Below, one piece after another: positions 41,894-50,643 of a stretch of 64,000 nt of DNA. A program made the position numbers and the translations under genes. Origin of the DNA: Shiella aurantiaca (lineage in GTDB: Bacteria; Bacteroidota; Bacteroidia; Cytophagales; Cyclobacteriaceae); NCBI GenBank assembly GCA_030412945.1, contig JAUHJS010000001.1:635709-699708 (forward strand). The letters are read 5' to 3'. The notes under the pieces were generated by a model. That model saw only the letters and a program-made list of their open reading frames with translations, was not told the origin of the DNA and ran no database searches. How positions within the stretch are numbered: the first letter of the stretch is position 1; the number at the start of each line of letters is the position of its first letter.

Positions 41894-42894
41894 TGCCAAA
41901 AGTCGCGGTAGTCATCTTAAACTATAATGGGAAGCAGCATCTGGCTACTTTCCTACCTTCGGTGCTACAGCACAGTGCCGAGGCGGAAATCATAGTGGCC
42001 GACAACGGCTCCACGGATGACTCCCTTTCTTTTCTCGCTTCGTCATTTCCCAATGTGACATGTATTGCTCTGGACAAAAACTATGGCTTTTGTGGCGGTT
42101 ACAATCGGGCTTTAGCACAAGTAGAAGCCGAGTATTTTGTGTTGCTCAATTCGGATGTAGAAGTAAGTGCCGGCTGGCTGAATCCTTTGATTCAGGGCAT
42201 GGAGCAAAACCCTGAGATGGGTGCTTGCCAACCTAAAATCCTTTCCTATCAGCAAAAAACGCACTTTGAATACGCAGGAGCAGCCGGAGGCTACTTGGAT
42301 ACGCTGGGCTACCCCTTTTGCCGCGGACGCATATTTGATGTATTGGAGGAAGACAAAGGGCAATATGATGCCCCCGCACAGATTTTTTGGGCTACTGGGG
42401 CTTGCCTATGTATTCGAGCCAATCTGTACAAAAAATTGGGCGGCCTCGATGAATCCTTCTTTGCCCACATGGAAGAAATAGACCTTTGCTGGCGATTGCA
42501 GAACCACGGCTATCAGGTATGGTGTTTGCCTCAATCCGTGGTGTATCACTTGGGCGGAGGCACTTTGGCAGCCAATAATCCGAGAAAAACCTATCTTAAT
42601 TTTAGAAACAGCCTATCGGTATTACTTAAAAATCTACCAGGCAATAAGTTGTACAAAATTCTAGTACGCTTGGCATTAGACGAACTGGCTGTACTCCAAC
42701 AACTGATAAAAGGAAGACCTGCCCATGCTTGGGCTATTATAAAGGCCGATATTGCGTTTGTATGGAATCTTAAAAATCTGCTACAGAAACGAGGACAAGC
42801 CAAAGGGATGAAAGAAACCTCACCAGGAAACTCTTTCTTACTTTGGGAGTTTTATTGGAGAAGAAACAAAAAGTTTAGCGATTGGAAGAATTAA
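41893..42894 (+). CDS. GT2 glycosyltransferase, rhamnosyltransferase-like
   Basis: A 333-residue family 2 glycosyltransferase without a membrane domain. Motifs: VAVVILNYNGKQHLATFLPS, ADNGSTDDSL, NYGFCGGYNRAL, the metal motif LLNSDVEVSAG, WATGACLCIR, GGLDESFFAHMEEIDLCWRLQ and VYHLGGGTL, typical of the RfbF/WbbL rhamnosyl-type branch. It probably adds a sugar to a cell-surface glycan. It overlaps ybaB by one base (TGATG). It ends tail to tail with the pspC-like gene, sharing TTAA. Donor sugar unknown. Confidence 0.92.
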   Translation: MPKVAVVILNYNGKQHLATFLPSVLQHSAEAEIIVADNGSTDDSLSFLASSFPNVTCIALDKNYGFCGGYNRALAQVEAEYFVLLNSDVEVSAGWLNPLIQGMEQNPEMGACQPKILSYQQKTHFEYAGAAGGYLDTLGYPFCRGRIFDVLEEDKGQYDAPAQIFWATGACLCIRANLYKKLGGLDESFFAHMEEIDLCWRLQNHGYQVWCLPQSVVYHLGGGTLAANNPRKTYLNFRNSLSVLLKNLPGNKLYKILVRLALDELAVLQQLIKGRPAHAWAIIKADIAFVWNLKNLLQKRGQAKGMKETSPGNSFLLWEFYWRRNKKFSDWKN

Positions 42895-43109
42895 AAATCC
42901 CATACGGAACTCCTTCCGCGTCTCATGAGTTTTCTTAAGTCCATGATGAACTTTAACATCAGGTACACAAGCACGGGCGATCCGAAGGTCAAAAAAGACG
43001 AATAAATAAAAAAGAGGCGTATATTGCTTGTAGGTATCGACAATTTTTCACCCAAGCGGGTACAAACCCCAAAGGCCTGACTCTCAAAAAAACTTTGAAT
43101 TCTTTTCAT
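42891..43109 (-). CDS. PspC-domain small membrane protein
   Basis: A 72-residue protein starting at ATG 43109 (MKRIQSFFESQAFGVC). It has the PspC pattern: a short amphipathic opening, GVCTRLGEKLSIPTSNIRLFFIYSSFLTFG, one hydrophobic membrane segment (about 35-58), then a basic tail DLRKLMRRGRSS. PspC proteins respond to envelope stress in proteobacteria; in this phylum short copies are common and their role is unclear. A -7 element lies at 43155-43162. A 16-residue upstream extension (to 43157) would overlap that element and is unlikely. Confidence 0.85.
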   Translation of the reverse strand: MKRIQSFFESQAFGVCTRLGEKLSIPTSNIRLFFIYSSFLTFGSPVLVYLMLKFIMDLRKLMRRGRSSVWDF

Positions 43110-43154
43110 ATCGAAAGCAAATGGGTTCAAAACAATTTGACAAGAGAATTTGTT

Positions 43155-43162
43155 CAAATATA
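43155..43162 (-). promoter_or_regulatory. -7 element of the PspC-like gene
   Basis: Minus strand TATATTTG (43162-43155), 46 bases upstream of ATG 43109. Confidence 0.55.
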
Positions 43163-43190
43163 AGACTTTAAAATGTCATTTTTTAACTAA

Positions 43191-43198
43191 TAACTTTG
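43191..43198 (+). promoter_or_regulatory. -7 element of the OmpA/TPR lipoprotein gene
   Basis: TAACTTTG fits TAnnTTTG and predicts a start near 43205, leaving a 60-base leader before ATG 43265. No -33 box at the right distance. It diverges from the PspC promoter 29 bases away. Confidence 0.52.
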
Positions 43199-43264
43199 CA
43201 AGACTAATAATATAAGTCTATTTTCGCATTTAATCCACCTAATTTTTATTAACTAATGTATCCA

Positions 43265-45049
43265 ATGAAAAAATTAGCTTACGCAATAGTTCTTATAGGA
43301 ACTATTACTTTTTCAGGTTGCGCCCTACAAAAAATGATCAAAACGGGCAAGAATCAGCAAGTAACTGCTGTCCCCTCACCTTTAGAATTACATGGTGACT
43401 CGGTTAAGTTCGATATTACTGCCGTATTGCCGGTAAAAACCCTTAAAAAAGGAAAAGTATATACTATCACTCCTACCTATGAGTACGGAGAGCAAGTACA
43501 GGAATTGGATGGTGTAGTATTTGAAGCCGATAAATTCCCTAATGCTGCTACTGAGCAGCCTCAAATGACCAAAAAGCAATCATTCAAGTATGAGCCGGCT
43601 ATGGCCAGTGGCGATTTGATGATTAAAGCCGTAGCTTCTGATCCTAGAAATGGCAAGTCAAAAGAAAGCGAAAAAGTGAAATTGACTGACGGTATTATCA
43701 CTACTTCTACCATGGTAAAAGAAGTGTATTATGCTGCTTATGCTGATCACGGATATAATAACAAAGAAGAATTGGTCCCTACCAATGTAGAGTTCTTCTT
43801 CGAGCAAGGTCGTTCTGTATTGAGAACTTCAGAAAAAAGCTCTGATAGAGGTAAGTCATTCACTGCCTTCGTTGCCGACAAAAACGTAACAAGAACCGTA
43901 ACCATTACCGGTACTCACTCTCCTGAAGGTACTGAAAGAATCAACTCTGGCTTGTCAGAAGATCGTGCTACTGCTATCGAAACCTACTATCGTCAGATGA
44001 TGAAGAAGTATGACTACAAAGGTCTTGCTGATTCTATCAAATTCATCCTTAAGCCAGTTGTTGAAGACTGGAGTGGTTTCAAAGCTGCTTTGAACGAATA
44101 CACTAATATCTCTGCTGCCGATAAAGATGCCATGTTGCAAATCGTTAACGGTTCAGGTTCATTCGAAGAAAAAGAAAAGCAATTGCAGAAATTCTCTTCT
44201 TACAAGAGCATCTTTAAAGATATCTATCCTAAATTGAGAACTGCTAAAACAGAAATCCTTTCTGTAAAAGATAAGAAATCAGATGCTGAAATCTCTGTAC
44301 TAGCTAAGCAAATTGCTGAGTCTAAAGTTTCTTCTGATACTTTATCTGTGGAAGAACTGCTTTATTCAGCTACTCTTACTCCTTCCTTGAAAGAGAAAGA
44401 AGCTATCTACACTGCCGCTACTAAGAAAGATCAAAGTGCTGCAGCCCACAACAACTTGGGAGCTGTGTACATTGAAATGGCTATGGAAGCTGAGTCTGAT
44501 GAAGACATGAAAAAATATGTAGATATGGCCGTAGCGCAATTAGAGCTTTCTGTTAAAATTAAAGAAACTGCTGAGGCTGCTACCAATTTGGGTGTTGCTT
44601 ACTTAATGCAAGGAAACGCTGCTAAAGCTGCTGCTTCATTGCAAAAAGCTATTAGCCTAAATCCCGCGAGCGAAGTATCAAGAGGATTGAATGGTGTACT
44701 TGGTGCTATCCAAATCAGAATGGCTCAGTATGGTCCAGCTGTATCTTCTTTGTCGAAAGCCGAAGAAAGTGCTGACAACCTATTCAACAAAGGTCTTGCC
44801 CAGTTGTTGAGCAAAGACTTCCAAAATGCTCGTACCAGCTTCATCGAAGCTACTGAGAAAGATGCTAAATATGCTGCCGGATTCTACGGTGCTGCTATTG
44901 CTTCGGCTCGTTTGAAAGATGAGAACAGCGTAGTAAGCAACCTAAGCAAAGCCGTTGCTATAGACCCATCATTGAAAGAAAAAGCTTTGAACGACCTTGA
45001 GTTTGCTAATTTCTCAGGTTCTGAAGCTTTCAGAAATGCCTTGAAATAA
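43265..45049 (+). CDS. Large lipoprotein with OmpA-like and TPR domains
   Basis: A 594-residue lipoprotein from ATG 43265 (lipobox TFSGC). Domain order: a beta-rich N-terminal region (about 22-165), an OmpA-like section (about 175-245), a helical stretch, then at least four TPR units (about 365-580) with the usual NLGxxY and A-x-x-x-L spacing. The OmpA-like part shows VEFFFEQGRSVLRTSE, VTITGTHSPEGTERINSGLSEDRATAIETYY. It keeps the Arg of that fold, but the Asp that normally binds diaminopimelate (as in GHTD) is replaced by Ser. The gene uses GCT, CTT and GAA codons heavily, like a highly expressed gene. I recall abundant surface lipoproteins of this layout in Bacteroidota, unverified. A strong terminator follows. 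Confidence 0.85.
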   Translation: MKKLAYAIVLIGTITFSGCALQKMIKTGKNQQVTAVPSPLELHGDSVKFDITAVLPVKTLKKGKVYTITPTYEYGEQVQELDGVVFEADKFPNAATEQPQMTKKQSFKYEPAMASGDLMIKAVASDPRNGKSKESEKVKLTDGIITTSTMVKEVYYAAYADHGYNNKEELVPTNVEFFFEQGRSVLRTSEKSSDRGKSFTAFVADKNVTRTVTITGTHSPEGTERINSGLSEDRATAIETYYRQMMKKYDYKGLADSIKFILKPVVEDWSGFKAALNEYTNISAADKDAMLQIVNGSGSFEEKEKQLQKFSSYKSIFKDIYPKLRTAKTEILSVKDKKSDAEISVLAKQIAESKVSSDTLSVEELLYSATLTPSLKEKEAIYTAATKKDQSAAAHNNLGAVYIEMAMEAESDEDMKKYVDMAVAQLELSVKIKETAEAATNLGVAYLMQGNAAKAAASLQKAISLNPASEVSRGLNGVLGAIQIRMAQYGPAVSSLSKAEESADNLFNKGLAQLLSKDFQNARTSFIEATEKDAKYAAGFYGAAIASARLKDENSVVSNLSKAVAIDPSLKEKALNDLEFANFSGSEAFRNALK

Positions 45050-45067
45050 TTGAGATACATTCTTATG

Positions 45068-45098
45068 AAAAAGCCCTGCCATACGGTAGGGCTTTTTT
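45068..45098 (+). terminator. Terminator of the OmpA/TPR lipoprotein gene
   Basis: A 13-bp stem with one G-U pair (45068-45080 with 45085-45097; core AAAGCCCT/AGGGCTTT), loop ATAC, followed by T. Confidence 0.92.
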
Positions 45099-45116
45099 CA
45101 TTTTTAGGGGGCTTGG

Positions 45117-45124
45117 TAATTTTG
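45117..45124 (+). promoter_or_regulatory. -7 element of the E1 beta subunit gene
   Basis: TAATTTTG matches TAnnTTTG, 50 bases before ATG 45175. Confidence 0.48.
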
Positions 45125-45174
45125 CTTATTGGGCTTAGATAACTATTTTTACGCGGATTTTAAAAATACCTGAA

Positions 45175-46152
45175 ATGAGAGAGATACAATTTCGTGAAGC
45201 ACTTCGCGAGGCCATGTCAGAAGAAATGCGCAGAGATGAGCGCGTATTTTTAATGGGTGAGGAAGTTGCTGAATATAATGGTGCCTATAAAGTGAGCCAA
45301 GGAATGCTAGACGAGTTTGGCCCCAAACGTATCATAGATACTCCCATTGCCGAACTAGGCTTTGCAGGTATTGGTGTAGGAGCTGCTACCAACGGATTGC
45401 GCCCTATTATCGAATTCATGACCTTTAACTTCTCCTTGGTTGCTATTGACCAGGTAATAAATGCTGCCGCCAAAATGTTAGCCATGTCGGCTGGTCAATA
45501 CGGTTGCCCAATAGTGTTCAGAGGCCCTACCGGTAATGCCGGACAGCTAGGTGCCCAGCACTCACAAAACTTTGAAAACTGGTTTGCCAATACTCCAGGA
45601 TTGAAAGTAGTAGTTCCTTCTAATCCCTACGATGCCAAAGGTTTATTGAAATCTTCCATCCGCGATGAAGATCCTGTAATTTTCATGGAATCGGAACTGA
45701 TGTATGGCGATAAAGGCCATGTACCGGAAGAGGAGTACCTATTGCCTATTGGCGTAGCCGATGTAAAGCGCGAGGGCTCAGACGTAACGGTTGTTTCCTT
45801 TGGAAAAATGATGAAGGTAGCCTTTGCTGCCGCTGACGAAATGGCCAAATCAGGAGTATCGGTAGAGGTTATCGACTTGCGCTCGGTACGTCCTATCGAC
45901 TATGCTACGGTGGTGAATTCGGTAAAGAAAACCAACCGACTGGTAGTAGTCGAAGAGGCTTGGCCGCTGGCTTCTATTTCCTCTGAAATCGCTTATCACA
46001 TCCAGCGCAATGCCTTCGATTACCTCGATGCCCCAGTGGTGCGGGTAACGAGCCGCGATGTGCCTTTGAGCTATGCGCCTACGCTTATTGAGGCGGTATT
46101 GCCCAATGTGCAGCGAACCATAGACGCGATAAATCAAGTAATGTACCGATAA
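45175..46152 (+). CDS. pdhB: 2-oxoacid dehydrogenase E1 beta subunit (pyruvate dehydrogenase type)
   Basis: A 325-residue stand-alone E1 beta subunit. Motifs: REALREAMSEEM, LMGEEVAEYNGAYKVSQGML (cofactor-side GEEV), RIIDTPIAELGFAGIGVGAA, EFMTFNFSLVAIDQVINAAAKM, RGPTGNAGQLGAQHSQ, then the C-terminal transketolase domain with VVSFGKMMKVAF and VIDLRSVRPIDY. It needs an E1 alpha partner, which is not in the window; in related genomes the alpha gene is usually elsewhere. It is distinct from the beta half of the fused E1 at 3391. Pyruvate specificity is inferred from closeness to PdhB. Confidence 0.9.
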   Translation: MREIQFREALREAMSEEMRRDERVFLMGEEVAEYNGAYKVSQGMLDEFGPKRIIDTPIAELGFAGIGVGAATNGLRPIIEFMTFNFSLVAIDQVINAAAKMLAMSAGQYGCPIVFRGPTGNAGQLGAQHSQNFENWFANTPGLKVVVPSNPYDAKGLLKSSIRDEDPVIFMESELMYGDKGHVPEEEYLLPIGVADVKREGSDVTVVSFGKMMKVAFAAADEMAKSGVSVEVIDLRSVRPIDYATVVNSVKKTNRLVVVEEAWPLASISSEIAYHIQRNAFDYLDAPVVRVTSRDVPLSYAPTLIEAVLPNVQRTIDAINQVMYR

Positions 46153-46157
46153 AATAT

Positions 46158-46181
46158 AAGCCTCGCCTCGCGGGGCTTTTT
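46158..46181 (+). terminator. Terminator of pdhB
   Basis: Stem AAGCCTCGC (46158-46166) and GCGGGGCTT (46170-46178), one T-G pair, loop CTC, then T to 46181. It ends only 6 bases before the next ATG. Confidence 0.85.
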
Positions 46182-46187
46182 ACTGAT

Positions 46188-46661
46188 ATGCCTTTTGATA
46201 AAAAATTTATGGAGAGGGCCATTCAATTGGCTACGGAAAAGATGTTGCAAGGACATGGCGGCCCTTTTGGCTGTGTGATTGTAAAGGATGGAGAAATTGT
46301 GGGGGAAGGGTTTAATAAGGTAACCTCTACCAATGACCCTACGGCTCATGCGGAGGTTACGGCCATCCGTGAAGCGTGTAAAAATCTGAGTTCTTTTCAG
46401 CTAGATGGCTGCGAGCTGTATACCAGCTGCGAACCTTGCCCTATGTGTTTGGGCGCTATTTATTGGGCACGCCCCGATAAAGTATATTATGCCTGTACCA
46501 AAGAAGATGCCGCTGCCATTGGCTTTGATGATGACTTCATCTATCAAGAAATTGAGTTAAGCCCTAATCAGCGTAGCATCCCTATGCAGCAATTTCATCA
46601 GCAAGAGGGCTTGACGGCTTTTGTAGCTTGGCAAAATAAAGCGGATAAAACAGAATATTGA
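46188..46661 (+). CDS. Nucleoside/guanine deaminase
   Basis: A 157-residue zinc-dependent deaminase of the cytidine deaminase-like fold. The zinc and proton-shuttle motif is PTAHAEV, and the second motif is SCEPCPMCLGAIYWA, both complete. The segment GGPFGCVIVKDGEIVGEGFN and the C-terminal FDDDFIYQEIELSP match guanine deaminases (GuaD) more closely than tRNA adenosine deaminases. It would convert guanine to xanthine. It starts 7 bases after the pdhB terminator, so any own promoter must lie inside or before that hairpin. A strong terminator separates it from ffh. Confidence 0.9.
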   Translation: MPFDKKFMERAIQLATEKMLQGHGGPFGCVIVKDGEIVGEGFNKVTSTNDPTAHAEVTAIREACKNLSSFQLDGCELYTSCEPCPMCLGAIYWARPDKVYYACTKEDAAAIGFDDDFIYQEIELSPNQRSIPMQQFHQQEGLTAFVAWQNKADKTEY

Positions 46662-46664
46662 CAC

Positions 46665-46694
46665 AAAAAAAGAGGTGCCTACAAGCACCTCTTT
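46665..46694 (-). terminator. Bidirectional hairpin terminator between the deaminase gene and ffh
   Basis: Stem AAAGAGGTGC (46669-46678) and GCACCTCTTT (46685-46694), loop CTACAA. On the minus strand a seven-T run follows, so it mainly serves ffh; only a short T-stretch exists for the plus strand. Confidence 0.9.
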
Positions 46695-46715
46695 CATTAT
46701 CAAGCCAAGTAAGGA

Positions 46716-48044
46716 TTACCGTCCTAAGCCTTTCATATTGCCTAGGGCTTTCATGCCGCCCATTTTGTTCATGGTTTTCATCATTTTGCGCATATCGTCA
46801 AACTGCTTCATCAGGTTGTTTACCTGCTGAATGGAAGTGCCACTTCCTTTAGCTATGCGCTGACGTCTGCTACCTGTCATAATATCCGGATTGGCGCGTT
46901 CATCAGGCGTCATCGACTGGATGATGGCTTCAATAGGTTTGAAAGAATTCTCATCCACATCTACTCCCTTCATGGCCTTGCCCATGCCGGGAATCATTCC
47001 TAGCAAATCCTTAATATTCCCCATTTTCTTGATTTGATCAAGTTGGGAAAGGAAGTCATTGAAATCGAACTGATTTTTACGAATCTTTTTGTTGATGCGC
47101 TCGGCTTCTTGCTGGTCAAAAGTTTCTTGGGCACGCTCTACCAAAGAAACCACATCGCCCATGCCCAAAATCCTTTGTGCCATACGGTCGGGGTGGAATA
47201 CATCAATGGCATCCATTTTCTCTCCCGTACTTACAAATTTCAATGGCTTATCTACCACGGCACGAATAGAAATGGCCGCACCACCACGGGTATCACCATC
47301 AAGCTTGGTGAGTACTACCCCATCAAAATTCAAGCGCTCATTGAAGGCCTTAGCGGTATTCACGGCATCCTGACCTGTCATGGCATCAACCACAAAAAGC
47401 GTTTCTGAAGGTTTCAGGCTTTCTTTCAAGGCTGAAATCTCGTTCATCATCTCCTCATCCACCGCCAAACGGCCCGCAGTATCCACAATTACAATGGATT
47501 TTCCACTCTGCTTAGCATGCTTGATGGCATTTTGGGCAATTTGAAGTGCATTCTTATTTTCGGGCTCGGCATATACCTCTACGCCCACTTGCTCGCCCAA
47601 TACCTTCAACTGGTTGATAGCCGCAGGACGGTAAATATCGCAAGCAGCCAGCATCACCTGTTTGCCTTGTTTCTTTAATAAGTTAGCGAGTTTCCCCGTG
47701 AAGGTAGTTTTACCCGAACCTTGCAAACCCGAAATCAAAATCACCGCAGGATCACCTTTGATCGTCATATCCGACTTGGTGCCTCCCATGAGCTCGGTAA
47801 GCTCTTCGGAGACAATCTTTACCAATAATTGACCGGGAGAAACCGCGATTAATACATCGCGGCCTATGGCTTTATCTTTGATGCGGTCGGTTACCTCTTT
47901 GGCTACCTTATAGTTAACATCGGCATCGATAAGGGCTCTTCTGATTTCCTTTACTGTAGAGGCTACGTTAATATCGGTAATCCTTCCCTGCCCTTTGAGG
48001 GTTTTGATCGCTTTATCGAGCTTATTACTTAAATTATCAAACAT
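46716..48044 (-). CDS. ffh: Signal recognition particle GTPase Ffh
   Basis: A 442-residue SRP54 protein that binds 4.5S RNA and hydrophobic signal sequences and delivers ribosomes to FtsY. An N-terminal helical domain is followed by the GTPase domain with GLQGSGKTTFTGKLANLL, the G2/DCYRPAAI-like DIYRPAAINQL, DTAGRL, TKLDGDTRGG and LGMGD. The methionine-rich M domain follows (about 300-442, ending MKTMNKMGGMKALGNMKGLGR). Full length and ordinary. A -7 element TAATTTTG lies upstream on the minus strand (48074-48067). Confidence 0.97.
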   Translation of the reverse strand: MFDNLSNKLDKAIKTLKGQGRITDINVASTVKEIRRALIDADVNYKVAKEVTDRIKDKAIGRDVLIAVSPGQLLVKIVSEELTELMGGTKSDMTIKGDPAVILISGLQGSGKTTFTGKLANLLKKQGKQVMLAACDIYRPAAINQLKVLGEQVGVEVYAEPENKNALQIAQNAIKHAKQSGKSIVIVDTAGRLAVDEEMMNEISALKESLKPSETLFVVDAMTGQDAVNTAKAFNERLNFDGVVLTKLDGDTRGGAAISIRAVVDKPLKFVSTGEKMDAIDVFHPDRMAQRILGMGDVVSLVERAQETFDQQEAERINKKIRKNQFDFNDFLSQLDQIKKMGNIKDLLGMIPGMGKAMKGVDVDENSFKPIEAIIQSMTPDERANPDIMTGSRRQRIAKGSGTSIQQVNNLMKQFDDMRKMMKTMNKMGGMKALGNMKGLGR

Positions 48045-48066
48045 AATCTTCTTCTAAATTGGAGGA

Positions 48067-48074
48067 CAAAATTA
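48067..48074 (-). promoter_or_regulatory. -7 element of ffh
   Basis: Minus strand TAATTTTG (48074-48067), 23 bases upstream of ATG 48044. A TTTG further upstream is 25 bp away, too far for -33. Confidence 0.5.
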
Positions 48075-48136
48075 ATAAAATTTTACGTAAGGATAGCTTC
48101 AAATGTAAAATGCCCTAGAATCGTAGTCGTTTTTTA

Positions 48137-48144
48137 TATATTTG
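48137..48144 (+). promoter_or_regulatory. -7 element of the YfhO gene
   Basis: TATATTTG, a consensus -7 element, 25 bases before ATG 48169. Confidence 0.55.
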
Positions 48145-48168
48145 CCCTGAAGGCCTTGATACCATTTT

Positions 48169-50610
48169 ATGAAAAACATTGTGTTTAAAACCCATATTCA
48201 ACCTCACCTGCTTGCTGTACTTACCTTTTTGGTGGTGGTAGTTTTATTTTTTCACCCTTATTTTTTCGGAGGAAAGGTACTTTCTCAACATGATATTTTA
48301 CAGTGGGAAGGCGCTGCTCATGAGCTGATTGAGTTCAGAAAACAAACCGGAGAAGAAGGGCTTTGGGCTAACTCCATGTTTTCGGGCATGCCCGCCTACC
48401 TTATCAATGTAGAATGGAGTAATCAGCCCATTATGTGGTTGCAAAAACTCATAGGTGTGGGCCTCCCCCATCCGATTCGGATTATTTTCTTCTCTTGCCT
48501 GAGTTTCTACATCGCACTTTTATGCTTTCGAGTAAGAAGTTCACTGGCTATGGCCGGAGCTTTGGCCTTTGCTTTTTCCTCCTTTATGATGATAGGCCTA
48601 GGAGCTGGGCACAATGCACGAATTGCCGCTATTGGCCTTATGCCTTTGGTGCTTGGTGGCATTCACCTTACCCTCAGCGGGAAACGATTACTCGGTATGG
48701 CACTAACCGCCACAGCTTTAGCTTTACACATCAGGTTCAATCACTTACAAATCACGTATTACCTTGTGTTGGTAGTGACTATTTATGGACTTATTCAGCT
48801 TTACGCAGCTGTGAAAGAAGGCAAAATCAAGGATTTCATGATCAATGGGTCTTTGCTCATTGTTTCGGCCTTGCTGGCGCTTGGAACCTTCTTTGGGATA
48901 TTCAGCGCTACCTATGAATACAGCCAATATAGTATGCGAGGGAAATCTGAGCTGGTGTCACAAGGACAAGAGGCCTCGGAAGGTTTGGAAAAAGACTACG
49001 CCTTTCAGTACAGCAATGGTATTTTTGAGCCGCTAACGCTGTTTATTCCAAATTTCTTTGGAGGAAGCAGCCAACAAGCTTTGAGCAAGAACAGTAATTT
49101 GGCCAAAGCCTTGCGCGACAATGGACTCTCTTCTGTACAAATTCAGCAGCAAATTGAGGCCGTTCCTACTTACTGGGGCGACCAGCCGTTGACCGCTCCC
49201 TATTATGCAGGAGCTATAGTGGTGTTTCTGTTTGTGCTGGGCATTTTGTTCGTTGAGAAGAAATATACCCTTTGGGCCATTATTGTAGTTGCTTTGGGCA
49301 TCGCTCTAAGCTGGGGGAGTAATTTTGAAACCTTCAATTACTTCATGTTCGATTATTTCCCGGGCTATAATAAGTTCCGCTCGGTGACATTTGCCTTGTG
49401 TATGGCTTTGCTCCTGATGCCGCTATTGGGTTTTATGGGCCTTGAAAGACTACTTTCTCAGCCCTTTGGAAAGGAAAATCAAAAGAAACTCTTCATCGCC
49501 TTGGGCATTACAGGAGGCTTTGCCCTTCTCGCTATGTTATTAGCCGGAATGGGTAGCTACCGCGGAGCAATAGATGCGCGCTTGGGTAATTTGCCTGAGT
49601 GGTTTATGCAGGCCCTACGTGATGACAGAAAAAGCTTACTTCGTACCGATGCCTTCCGCAGCTTGGTATTTATTGCCTTAGTAGCAGGAGTAATTTGGGT
49701 CTATTTCAAAGGAAAACTTCAAGAAAAATGGGCCATGGTGCTTATTGTAGTGCTTACCACAGCTGATGTAGCCTTGGTGAGTAATCGCTACCTGAATGAA
49801 AAAAGCTTTGGAAAAGACCCGAGTAGGGAGTTTTTTGCGGCTACGGATGCTGATTTACTGATTAAGAAAGACCCAAGCCCGCACTATCGGGTGCTTAATC
49901 TGCAAAACCCTTGGAACGATGCGCGCACCAGCTACCATCACCATTCCTTGGGCGGTTATCATGGGGCTAAGATTAGGCGCTATCAAGATTTAATCAGTTC
50001 GTGTATCGATAATGAATTGCAAGAATTAATCAGCAATTATTCCAGCGGAAACACCTCTTTTGCCTCGTATGGCGTATTGAATATGCTCAATGCCAAATAT
50101 TTACTTACCGGAAGCAGTAGTAACAGTGTGGTGCGCAACCCTTCAGCATTGGGCAATGCCTGGTTGGTAGCTGAGGTGCAAAAAGTAAATAACCCTAATG
50201 AAGAATTGGCGGCCTTGTGCCAAGTTTCTACAGAAAAGGTAGCTGTGGTCGATCAGTCTAAGTTTCAGTTGGCCAATCAGTATAGCGATTCGGGACAGGT
50301 TATGCTGACAAGTTATAAGCCTAATCAACTGGAATATGCGGCTGAGTTGGCCGGAAATTCCTTGGTGGTATTCTCAGAGATTTATTACGAAAAAGGATGG
50401 AAAGCCTATATCGATAATCAGGAAGCCCCAATCCATAGAGTAAACTATGTATTACGTGCCTTGGAAGTACCAAGCGGAAAACACGAAATCCGCTTTGAGT
50501 TTGTGCCGGAAGTATACGAAACGGGTAATGCCATTATGATGGCTTCGAGCTGGCTGCTATTGCTCCTGTTACTAGGTGCAATAGGACTGGAAATCAAGAA
50601 AGTATTGTAA
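48169..50610 (+). CDS. YfhO-type polytopic membrane protein
   Basis: An 813-residue membrane protein with about twelve predicted helices. A first helix at residues 12-33 is followed by a large loop with HDILQWEGAAHELIEFRKQ. The core FMMIGLGAGHNARIAAIGLMPLVLGG and the NHLQITYYLVLV stretch resemble glycosyltransferases of the GT-C fold. The C-terminal domain (about 560-813) is soluble and periplasmic with a terminal membrane helix. The family is described as YfhO (DUF) and is suspected to glycosylate lipoteichoic acid in Firmicutes; the Bacteroidota homologues are unassigned. Own promoter and terminator, no operon partners. Function uncertain. Confidence 0.87.
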   Translation: MKNIVFKTHIQPHLLAVLTFLVVVVLFFHPYFFGGKVLSQHDILQWEGAAHELIEFRKQTGEEGLWANSMFSGMPAYLINVEWSNQPIMWLQKLIGVGLPHPIRIIFFSCLSFYIALLCFRVRSSLAMAGALAFAFSSFMMIGLGAGHNARIAAIGLMPLVLGGIHLTLSGKRLLGMALTATALALHIRFNHLQITYYLVLVVTIYGLIQLYAAVKEGKIKDFMINGSLLIVSALLALGTFFGIFSATYEYSQYSMRGKSELVSQGQEASEGLEKDYAFQYSNGIFEPLTLFIPNFFGGSSQQALSKNSNLAKALRDNGLSSVQIQQQIEAVPTYWGDQPLTAPYYAGAIVVFLFVLGILFVEKKYTLWAIIVVALGIALSWGSNFETFNYFMFDYFPGYNKFRSVTFALCMALLLMPLLGFMGLERLLSQPFGKENQKKLFIALGITGGFALLAMLLAGMGSYRGAIDARLGNLPEWFMQALRDDRKSLLRTDAFRSLVFIALVAGVIWVYFKGKLQEKWAMVLIVVLTTADVALVSNRYLNEKSFGKDPSREFFAATDADLLIKKDPSPHYRVLNLQNPWNDARTSYHHHSLGGYHGAKIRRYQDLISSCIDNELQELISNYSSGNTSFASYGVLNMLNAKYLLTGSSSNSVVRNPSALGNAWLVAEVQKVNNPNEELAALCQVSTEKVAVVDQSKFQLANQYSDSGQVMLTSYKPNQLEYAAELAGNSLVVFSEIYYEKGWKAYIDNQEAPIHRVNYVLRALEVPSGKHEIRFEFVPEVYETGNAIMMASSWLLLLLLLGAIGLEIKKVL

Positions 50611-50611
50611 C

Positions 50612-50638
50612 AAAAAAGCCCGGAAAAACCGGGCTTTT
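50612..50638. terminator. Bidirectional terminator between the YfhO gene and the peroxiredoxin gene
   Basis: Stem AAAGCCCGG (50615-50623) and CCGGGCTTT (50629-50637) with loop AAAAA; A-run on one side and T-run on the other. Confidence 0.92.
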
Positions 50639-50643
50639 ACATT

